Positions 1-4,852 of a stretch of DNA of 7,894 bases are shown piece by piece (within the stretch, counting starts at the first letter, position 1; the number at the start of each line of letters is the position of its first letter). The translations under genes and the position numbers were made by a program. The stretch spans positions 1 through 7,894 of the forward strand of contig CAKTVQ010000043.1 in the NCBI GenBank assembly GCA_934630375.1. Direction: 5' to 3'. The notes below the pieces were generated by a model. It was not told where the DNA came from, ran no database searches, and was given only the letters and a program-made list of their open reading frames with translations. This DNA comes from an uncultured Collinsella sp. Lineage in GTDB: Bacteria > Actinomycetota > Coriobacteriia > Coriobacteriales > Coriobacteriaceae.

Positions 1-3000
1 GCCACGAGGACGGTACCGCCGATGGCGAACGTCTCGCCGATGAGTCCCGCGCGGTCACCGGTCTGGGCGAGGCTGCCGGGCTGGGCGGTATCCTTGCCGG
101 CGAGGTGCTTTGGGGTGTATGACGCCTGCTGCTTTGCGACCTCCTCTGCCTCCTGTCGTGCGATCTCATCGGAAAGCTTCTGCTCCGCTGCGATGCGGTC
201 GGACTTCGCCTGCTCGTAGGCGGCGAGTGCCGCATCGTAGCCGGGTTGGAGCCCGTCCACCGCGGCCTGCTTCTCGTCCAGGATGGCCTTGGCGGGCGCG
301 ACCTTGGCACGCGTCTCGACTGCGGCGGCGAAAAGCGCGTTGAGGGCGTCATCCGCGTTCGCGTCATGGCCGGAAGCGAGCGCCGCGTCGGCGTCGATGG
401 AGTTCAGCTTAGACAGCTTGGCGTCTGCCTGCGCCTTCGCCTGCTCGGTGGCGGAGACCAGGGACTCGGCGGCGATGGCGTCAGCCTTCGCGGCATCGAG
501 CGCGGCCTTGGTGTCATTGACGGCCTTTACTGCATCCTGTTCGCGCTGCTGTGCCTCTGCGAGCTTCGCAACAAGACCGGTGAGGATGTCGAGGTTCGAC
601 TGGGCGACCTCGAGATCGGACTGGGAGCCGGTGAGCTTGTCGGCGGCAGCGCCGGTGTCGGCCTTTGCGGCATCGACGGCACGCTGGGCATCCGCGAGGG
701 CGCTTGCGTAGCCGTCCGCCTTTTGCTTGGCAGTGGCGAGGACGGTCGCCTTCTCGGCCTGATCGGCTGTCACAGCGTCGTGGACGATCTTTGCGGCATC
801 GAGTGCCTTCTTGGCGTCGGCGACGTCCTGGAAGAACTTCGCGAGGTCGGCGTTCGCATCGTCCACGCCCTGCTGCTTGGATGCGGTGTCCGCCTTGACG
901 GAGTCCAGCTTGGACTGTGCGGTCGTTACGGCTGCGTTGGCGGCATTAAAGGCGACCTGCTTCTGCTGGACGGTCGATTTTGCCGTATCGACTGCCGCGT
1001 TGGCGGCATCGAGGTTCGATTTCGCCGCATTCAGCTCGGCCTGGGCATCCGTGACGCCCTGCTGCTTGGCGGCGACACCTGCCTGTGCGGTATCAACGGC
1101 ACGCTGGGCATCCGTGACGCCCTGCTTTGCGGCATCGACACCTGCCTGTGCGGAATCCGCTGCGTCCTGCTTCTGCTGGACGGTTGCGGCGGCGCCGGCG
1201 GCTGCCTGCTGCTTGGCAGCGAGATCGGCCTTGGCTGCGTCGAGTGCGCTCTTGGCGTTCTTAAGACCGTTGATATAGGAGGTCAGCTTCTGCTCGTACT
1301 CGTCGACGGAGATGGGGTTCATGTTCCAACCGGAGCCGGACCAGCCGGAGATCTCTGCGGTATAGCACTGCGTCTGAAGCCCGGACATGGTGCCCTTAGT
1401 GCAGGTTGCCATTCCCATGACGGCGAGTTCGGGATTGATAATGTTCATATAATGGCCGACGGTACCGCTACTGCCGTTCTCCCAGTGGCAGTTGTCTGCA
1501 ATCCAATGATTGATTGCGACGCCGTTCTTTGCATAGAAATCATAGGCGTCCTTGCCGACAAGACCGGTGACTCCATAAAGTGCCTCCGTTGCCTTGTCGA
1601 AAAAGCCCTTCTCCTGCTCGATCCACTGACCACTTGGATCGATTCCGTAATTCCACGCCAGGTTTTCGGCAAAATCATATTGACGGGCATGATCGAGCAC
1701 AGTGTCACTGTAGTTGGCATCCGCAATGGCACCGGCGATGAGCTTGTAGGTGACCTGGAGCTCGGACAGGCCGACCGACTTGCGGTAGTCATTGACGGAC
1801 TTCATCCACCTGATCGCATTGATCATGTTGTCAAGGGACGTGGCGTCCTTGGAGTTGCCGGCTTCGGTCTTGCCGGCATATTTGGCGTTCAGGATGATGT
1901 TGGCTGCGTCATCGGCACCCATGGCACGGAAGAAGCCGATGGCTCCCTGCTTGAACTGCGCGGCGGCAGAATCGAGTTTCGCCTGTGCCTCGTCGGTCTT
2001 CTGCTGGGCGGCGGTCACGGCCGCGTCGGCGGTATCCTTTGCGGTCTTGGCGTTCGCAAGATCTTCGTCGGCGGCTGCCTTGGCGGACTCGGCGTCCTTG
2101 ACGGCCTGCTTCGCTGCATCCAGCTTGGCGATGGCATCGGCGTTCGCCTGCTTGGCCGCATCGAGGTCCGATTTCGCGGCTTCGAGTGCATCTTGGGCGT
2201 CGCCCACGACGGACGCGGCATCGACTGCGACCTGCTGCTTCGCGGAGAGGGATGTCTGGGCATCATTCAGCTCGCTCTGTGCCGTCGCTGCGGCGGATTG
2301 CGCCTGCTCGAGCTCGGACTCGCACTGGGACTGTGCCACTCGTGCGGCGGCGAGGGCTACCTCTGCGTCCGTGACCTTCTGCTTGGCTGCATCGTACTCC
2401 GGACCGCTGGCGCCGGCCTCCGCTGCGGCGAGGTCGGCTTTCGCCTGCTCATAGGCGGCGCTGGCGGCTGCGGCCTTCGCATCCGCCGCGTCCTTGTTCT
2501 GCTGGGCTGCATCGAGGACGGCATCTGCGGAATCCTTTGCAGACTGGGCCGCAACCAGCTTGGACTGGGCATCGACAAGCGTCGCGTTGGCGCGGTCGAG
2601 CTCGGTCTGCGCCTTGCTCACGGCATCCTGGGCGTCGCGCACGGCCTGCTCGGCGGCACTGATTGCCTCCGGGGTGGCGCTTACGGCATCGGCCTTGGCT
2701 TTATCGAGGGCATCTTGAGCGTCCTGGGCCGCCTTGAGGGCGGACTGGTACGTCTCGTCCTTCTCGGATGCATCCGCCTTGGCATCTGCGAGATTGGATT
2801 TCGCCTGCTCGAGGTCCTTGCTGGCGGCATCGGCGGCATCCTTGCCCTCTGCGACCTGACGGGCGTACTCGTCCATTGCCGCACGGTCGGCTGCCGTGCC
2901 GGCACTGACCGCCGAATCATAGGATGCCTTGGCCTGGTCGCGGGCGGAAGCCGCCTCGTTGTAGGGACCGGCGGCCTCGTCGTAGGATGCCTTGGCGGCG

Positions 3001-3311
3001 TCCTCCTTCGCCTTCGCCTCGTCGACCGCCTTCTGCAGGTCCGCGATGGTCTGTGCGGCGGACTTCGCGCCGGTACCGGATGCCGCGCCGGCATGAGTGG
3101 CGATCGGCGACATCACGGCGGGGTGCTGCGTGCCCCCGTCACCGGTCTGGGCGAATGCCGCGAACGGCGAGATGAGGCTCGATCCAGTCATGGCGGCCAT
3201 GGTCGCCGCGGTGACGGTCAGACGTGCGATCCCCTTCGGGGCGTGAATCTTTTTGCTTGGCAGTGCGGCGAAGTGATCGCCACCGGCAGCGAAATGCTTT
3301 CCCTGAGTCAT
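1..3311 (-). CDS. LAQTG-anchored CAP-domain coiled-coil surface protein, PrgA/Sec10-like (3' end outside window)
   Basis: I translated the minus strand from the ATG at 3311 and found 1103 codons open to the window edge. Residues 1-54 form a long signal peptide: a basic segment, a hydrophobic stretch around 29-50, and a likely cut after AFA54. Residues about 85-455 and 668-1065 are Ala/Lys/Asp/Gln-rich heptad-like coiled coil (DAAKADL, AAKQQ, DAQ patterns). Residues about 465-660 between them resemble a CAP/SCP domain, with HARQ (His541), ENLAW (Glu549), HWENG (Glu611) and VGHYMN (His620) matching the usual His-Glu-Glu-His cavity. Cys608, Cys637 and Cys649 could form a disulfide. LAQTG at 1081-1085 is followed by Asp-Arg and a hydrophobic segment, an LAxTG-type sortase signal, so the product should be wall-attached. 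Only the end of the membrane anchor and the basic tail are missing. The layout resembles surface exclusion proteins such as enterococcal PrgA. The role here, whether adhesion, conjugation exclusion or something else, is not known. A weak Shine-Dalgarno (GGAATGGAA) precedes the ATG. Confidence 0.88.
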   Translation of the reverse strand, partial: MTQGKHFAAGGDHFAALPSKKIHAPKGIARLTVTAATMAAMTGSSLISPFAAFAQTGDGGTQHPAVMSPIATHAGAASGTGAKSAAQTIADLQKAVDEAKAKEDAAKASYDEAAGPYNEAASARDQAKASYDSAVSAGTAADRAAMDEYARQVAEGKDAADAASKDLEQAKSNLADAKADASEKDETYQSALKAAQDAQDALDKAKADAVSATPEAISAAEQAVRDAQDAVSKAQTELDRANATLVDAQSKLVAAQSAKDSADAVLDAAQQNKDAADAKAAAASAAYEQAKADLAAAEAGASGPEYDAAKQKVTDAEVALAAARVAQSQCESELEQAQSAAATAQSELNDAQTSLSAKQQVAVDAASVVGDAQDALEAAKSDLDAAKQANADAIAKLDAAKQAVKDAESAKAAADEDLANAKTAKDTADAAVTAAQQKTDEAQAKLDSAAAQFKQGAIGFFRAMGADDAANIILNAKYAGKTEAGNSKDATSLDNMINAIRWMKSVNDYRKSVGLSELQVTYKLIAGAIADANYSDTVLDHARQYDFAENLAWNYGIDPSGQWIEQEKGFFDKATEALYGVTGLVGKDAYDFYAKNGVAINHWIADNCHWENGSSGTVGHYMNIINPELAVMGMATCTKGTMSGLQTQCYTAEISGWSGSGWNMNPISVDEYEQKLTSYINGLKNAKSALDAAKADLAAKQQAAAGAAATVQQKQDAADSAQAGVDAAKQGVTDAQRAVDTAQAGVAAKQQGVTDAQAELNAAKSNLDAANAAVDTAKSTVQQKQVAFNAANAAVTTAQSKLDSVKADTASKQQGVDDANADLAKFFQDVADAKKALDAAKIVHDAVTADQAEKATVLATAKQKADGYASALADAQRAVDAAKADTGAAADKLTGSQSDLEVAQSNLDILTGLVAKLAEAQQREQDAVKAVNDTKAALDAAKADAIAAESLVSATEQAKAQADAKLSKLNSIDADAALASGHDANADDALNALFAAAVETRAKVAPAKAILDEKQAAVDGLQPGYDAALAAYEQAKSDRIAAEQKLSDEIARQEAEEVAKQQASYTPKHLAGKDTAQPGSLAQTGDRAGLIGETFAIGGTVLV

Positions 3312-3397
3312 TGTGCTGTTCCATTCCTTTTCCGTGCCCTATCCGACTGGGCATCAGAGTGCTTTCCAATAGAGATAATTATGCGCCTTAACTGGGA

Positions 3398-3426
3398 TTG
3401 TTGTATATAGTCCGTTGGCATAAATA
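3398..3426 (+). promoter_or_regulatory. Candidate promoter of the XRE regulator gene
   Basis: TTGTTG (3398-3403) and TAAATA (3421-3426) are separated by 17 bases. The predicted start site, about 3433-3436, coincides with the first ATG of the regulator at 3436, and no Shine-Dalgarno is visible. This points to a leaderless mRNA, or a very short leader if the ATG at 3451 is used. Confidence 0.5.
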
Positions 3427-3432
3427 CAACAA
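3404..3432 (-). promoter_or_regulatory. Candidate promoter of the surface protein gene
   Basis: On the minus strand TTGTTG (3432-3427) is followed after exactly 17 bases by TATATA (3409-3404), a good sigma-70-type pair. Transcription would start near 3397 and give a leader of about 85 bases before the ATG at 3311. It overlaps the oppositely directed regulator promoter and lies inside the inverted repeat at 3395-3435. Confidence 0.55.
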
Positions 3433-3456
3433 TCCATGACTCTTTTTGTCATGGAT
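3432..3456 (+). repeat. 9-bp hairpin covering both possible start codons of the regulator
   Basis: ATCCATGAC (3432-3440) and GTCATGGAT (3448-3456) pair perfectly around a seven-base loop, TCTTTTT. The two candidate ATG codons, at 3436 and 3451, lie in opposite arms and would be paired in the mRNA. In DNA it could instead be a second operator next to the main inverted repeat. If the transcript starts at 3436, four bases of the left arm are lost and the RNA hairpin is weaker. Confidence 0.5.
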
Positions 3457-3684
3457 ATCTCGCCGCTACAACAATCCTTTGGTCTACGGTGCAAAGAACT
3501 CAGATCAGAGTCTGGTTACTCACAAGAGCAATTTGCGAACCGCATTGACATGGACAGGTCTTACTATGCCTCGATAGAGGTCGGACGAAGAAATGTCAGT
3601 CTTTCTAACCTCTCTAAAATTGCCAATGGATTCAACATATCAATTGCTGCACTTATGACTGGTGTCAGCGATAAAACGGATTAG
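3436..3684 (+). CDS. XRE/Cro-C1 family transcriptional regulator (controller-protein-like)
   Basis: A protein of 82 residues from the ATG at 3436, or 77 from the ATG at 3451; neither start has a Shine-Dalgarno. It is almost entirely one HTH_3 domain, residues about 15-75: LRCKELRSESGYSQEQF (helix 1 into helix 2), DRSYYASIEVG (recognition helix, residues 40-50), then SLSNLSKIANGF and ISIAALM. The SQEQFA, Y..IE.G.RN and SL..L.KIA signatures are typical of Cro/C1 regulators and of restriction-modification controller (C) proteins. No methylase or nuclease gene is in the window, so it looks like an orphan. Base composition is clearly more AT-rich than the flanking long genes, suggesting acquisition. 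It is divergent from the surface-protein gene and shares the promoter inverted repeat with it, so it probably regulates both. The domain is secure; the target and the exact start are not. Confidence 0.85.
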   Translation: MTLFVMDISPLQQSFGLRCKELRSESGYSQEQFANRIDMDRSYYASIEVGRRNVSLSNLSKIANGFNISIAALMTGVSDKTD

Positions 3685-3696
3685 TCCATCATCATC

Positions 3697-3779
3697 AGCG
3701 AACGCAGTGAGCGTATCAATCGACGGCGTAGCCGGCGGCAAGGTCACGGCACGTGACCGCGCAGCGAGCTTTGCGAGCG
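3697..3779. repeat. GC-rich block of short direct and inverted repeats after the regulator gene
   Basis: Two related 17-base segments, AGCGAACGCAGTGAGCG (3697-3713) and AGCGAGCTTTGCGAGCG (3763-3779), match at 12 of 17 positions. Between them is a 7-bp inverted repeat, GGTCACG/CGTGACC (3742-3758), with a three-base loop. The block is much GC-richer than the gene before it and the region after it. It resembles a REP-like intergenic element or a structured 3' untranslated region. No gene is supported here. Confidence 0.4.
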
Positions 3780-3782
3780 AAG

Positions 3783-3810
3783 GGGACGGCATCGCCGTCC
3801 CTATATCTTT
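3783..3810 (+). terminator. Possible terminator of the regulator gene
   Basis: GGGACGGC (3783-3790) and GCCGTCCC (3794-3801) form an 8-bp GC-rich stem with a three-base loop. The tail, TATATCTTT, is only moderately T-rich, so an intrinsic terminator is plausible but not certain. The hairpin lies 98 bases past the regulator stop. Confidence 0.4.
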
Positions 3811-3837
3811 ATAGTATATTTCTCTATTAATTGGTCT

Positions 3838-4003
3838 CACCAAAATGGGTATAGCACAAGCTTCTGAACAGGCGTTTTTATCAAAAACTCAAAGCAGTCG
3901 AATCATCAAAATGGTGATATTTTTTACCCAAAATGAGGAAGCGCTTCACCAAAATGGAACCGACTAACGGCTGTTGAAAACTTTTTATCCCCAAAATGGT
4001 GAT
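3838..4003 (+). repeat. Array of five CCAAAATGG-like motifs in AT-rich non-coding DNA
   Basis: Same-orientation copies lie at 3838-3850 (CACCAAAATGGGT), 3904-3916 (CATCAAAATGGTG), 3926-3938 (ACCCAAAATGAGG), 3947-3959 (CACCAAAATGGAA) and 3989-4001 (CCCCAAAATGGTG). The shared TG falls at 3846, 3912, 3934, 3955 and 3997, giving steps of 66, 22, 21 and 42 bases. A degenerate copy, ATCAAAAACTC, is near 3880-3890. The ideal form CACCAAAATGGTG is a 5-bp inverted repeat around AAA, as expected for a dimer-binding site. No open reading frame of interest covers it. I do not recognise the cognate protein. Confidence 0.55.
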
Positions 4004-4008
4004 TTCCT

Positions 4009-4050
4009 GTTTTCAGTGGAAAACTCGGTAAGTTAAATAATTTACTTACC
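4009..4050. repeat. Two short inverted repeats in AT-rich spacer
   Basis: GTTTTC/GAAAAC (4009-4024, four-base loop) is followed closely by GGTAAGT/ACTTACC (4027-4050, ten-base loop). They lie right after the CCAAAATGG array and well downstream of the tRNA terminator on the minus strand. Their role is unknown; they could be protein-binding sites or remnants of an element boundary. Confidence 0.3.
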
Positions 4051-4080
4051 AGATTTACAAACAAAAGCAGTTCTTAGCCC

Positions 4081-4122
4081 AAAAACCAGAACAGGTCAGA
4101 AGCAAAAATAACTCCTGACCTG
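4081..4122 (-). terminator. Intrinsic terminator downstream of tRNA-Arg
   Basis: On the minus strand CAGGTCAG (4122-4115) and CTGACCTG (4099-4092) form a perfect 8-bp stem with a 15-base loop, followed by TTCTGGTTTTT (4091-4081). It begins about 10 bases after the tRNA 3' end, which is the expected place for the tRNA transcript to stop. Confidence 0.55.
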
Positions 4123-4131
4123 CGATTTTCC

Positions 4132-4207
4132 TGGTGCCCCCGGGCGGATTCGAACCGTCGACACCCGCTTTAGGAGAGCGGTGCTCTATCCCCTGAGCTA
4201 CGGAGGC
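4132..4207 (-). tRNA. tRNA-Arg (anticodon CCT)
   Basis: This 76-base cloverleaf on the minus strand includes an encoded CCA. The acceptor stem is GCCTCCG/CGGGGGC with one T-G wobble, the D arm is GCTC/GAGC, and the anticodon stem CCGCT/AGCGG holds loop CTCCTAA. The anticodon CCT (4174-4172) reads AGG. The T loop is the canonical TTCGAAT. The T stem GACGG/CCGCC has an A-C mismatch at its second pair, which is unusual but does not break the fold. tRNA-Arg(CCT) genes are frequent integration sites for islands and phages, and the atypical AT-rich DNA lies on its 3' side. No integrase or duplicated tRNA end is visible in the window. Confidence 0.95.
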
Positions 4208-4217
4208 ATGTTGTATT

Positions 4218-4223
4218 AGTGTA
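4218..4223 (-). promoter_or_regulatory. Candidate -10 box of tRNA-Arg
   Basis: TACACT on the minus strand (4223-4218) lies 10 bases upstream of the mature tRNA 5' end at 4207, leaving a very short leader. No convincing -35 box is present at 16-18 bases; GCATGG (4246-4241) is the weak candidate. Confidence 0.4.
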
Positions 4224-4268
4224 GCAGATTTGCGCCACCACCATGCAGCGCATAGCCGCTCTTCGAGA

Positions 4269-4325
4269 TAGTCATCTGCGACGTTCTTTCAATGACTAGT
4301 TGTTTAAGAACGTCGCAGATGACTA
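4269..4325. repeat. Perfect 20-bp inverted repeat between manO and tRNA-Arg
   Basis: The arms 4269-4288 (starting TAGTCATCTGCGACG) and 4306-4325 are exact reverse complements with a 17-base loop. It begins 8 bases past the manO stop, so on the minus strand it could act as a transcript-end hairpin. However, neither side has a T-tract, so it is not a classical intrinsic terminator. The loop repeats GACTAGTTG (4294-4302), which also spans the manO stop (4332-4340). Alternatives are a small palindromic repeat element or a bidirectional barrier between manO and the tRNA. Confidence 0.7.
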
Positions 4326-4333
4326 CCCAACGA

Positions 4334-4732
4334 CTAGTTGCCTTTGTGGAAGAGGTTTTTGATAACGGAGGGGATGCTCTTGGCGCCCTTGGCCGTCACA
4401 TCGATAAAGTCGGGCGAACGCACGAGCTTATCCTCGTCAACGTACTTGCGGACCGCACGAAGCGTCTCTTTGTCGTCACGCGTCGAAAACGTAAAGTGAC
4501 CGTTGTCCTTGGTGAAGATGGCAAAACGCGTGATCTTCTTGGTGCCGCGCAAAACCTCGGCGGCGATATAGTCGACCTCGTCCCACGGGATTTGAATATA
4601 ATCCTCGGGATTGCGCTCGTTGTAATACTCGAACGCCTTATTGCCCACCATCACGTTACCGTGGCTGGTAAGCCCCATCAGGCAGGTTGCCGGCGTTGCC
4701 AGATCGACCGTGCTGTTCTGAGATTGCGCCAT
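4334..4732 (-). CDS. manO: DUF956 family protein ManO
   Basis: A 132-residue cytoplasmic protein, close to the usual size for DUF956. Recognisable family segments are CLMGLTSHGNVMVGNKAFE (residues about 18-36), IPWDEVDYIAAEV, and a basic C-terminal half with FTKDNGHFTFSTRDDKETLRA. It has no signal peptide or membrane span. Genes of this family are typically found beside mannose-family PTS operons (manLMNO in streptococci) and are proposed to help regulate them; the mechanism is not established. I chose the ATG at 4732 because GGAGG precedes it by about 11 bases. The longer GTG start at 4783 would lie inside the manZ terminator hairpin. The gene therefore follows manZ across a terminator and depends on read-through or on an unseen promoter. 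Confidence 0.88.
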   Translation of the reverse strand: MAQSQNSTVDLATPATCLMGLTSHGNVMVGNKAFEYYNERNPEDYIQIPWDEVDYIAAEVLRGTKKITRFAIFTKDNGHFTFSTRDDKETLRAVRKYVDEDKLVRSPDFIDVTAKGAKSIPSVIKNLFHKGN

Positions 4733-4747
4733 GCGCGCCTCGCCCTC

Positions 4748-4796
4748 CAAATAAAACAATCGGACCGCATCCAGTGTACCCACCGGGTGCGGTCCG
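4748..4796 (-). terminator. Intrinsic terminator or attenuator between manZ and manO
   Basis: On the minus strand CGGACCGCA (4796-4788) pairs with TGCGGTCCG (4769-4761). The pairing extends inward through a wobble pair and two C-G pairs, giving a stem of about 12 bp with a 12-base loop. It is followed by ATTGTTTTATTTG (4760-4748). It begins 57 bases after the manZ stop, so it should end most manXYZ transcripts and reduce manO expression. Confidence 0.8.
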
Positions 4797-4852
4797 TTTC
4801 AATGGCTCAAAAGCCCTTGCCTAGCAATTCTCGGTCTTAAGCCGAAATGTGC

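Larger units (their letters stand above)
3395..3435. promoter_or_regulatory. 12-bp perfect inverted repeat, likely operator shared by divergent genes
   Basis: GGATTGTTGTAT (3395-3406) and ATACAACAATCC (3424-3435) are perfect reverse complements with a 17-base spacer. Each arm carries the -35 box of one divergent promoter, and the -10 boxes lie in or at the edge of the opposite half. A third copy, TACAACAATCC, occurs at 3467-3477 inside the regulator gene, 42 bases (about four helical turns) from the matching right arm. Inverted arms plus an extra downstream site suit binding by a dimeric Cro/C1-type regulator, most simply the product of the adjacent gene. That assignment is inference. Confidence 0.6.

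Noticed and set aside
246..3410. Very long plus-strand open frame opposite the surface protein gene
   Set aside because: It is the complement of a GC-rich, repetitive minus-strand gene with a clear signal peptide, CAP motifs and sorting signal. The plus-strand translation is low-complexity Leu/Gly/Arg without recognisable domains.
3436..3684. Complete restriction-modification system around the controller-like regulator
   Set aside because: Neither flank encodes a methyltransferase or endonuclease within the window. The similarity is only in the small HTH protein.
3640..3843. 67-codon minus-strand open frame overlapping the regulator 3' end
   Set aside because: It spans the GC-rich repeat block and hairpin, has no recognisable domain, and runs antisense into the regulator coding end.
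3985..3993. DnaA-box-like TTATCCCCA suggesting a replication origin
   Set aside because: It is a single site with one mismatch to TTATCCACA, with no cluster and no dnaA, dnaN or rep gene nearby.
3904..4003. CRISPR-like reading of the CCAAAATGG repeats
   Set aside because: The repeats are short and degenerate, the spacing is uneven and there is no cas gene. A binding-site array fits better.
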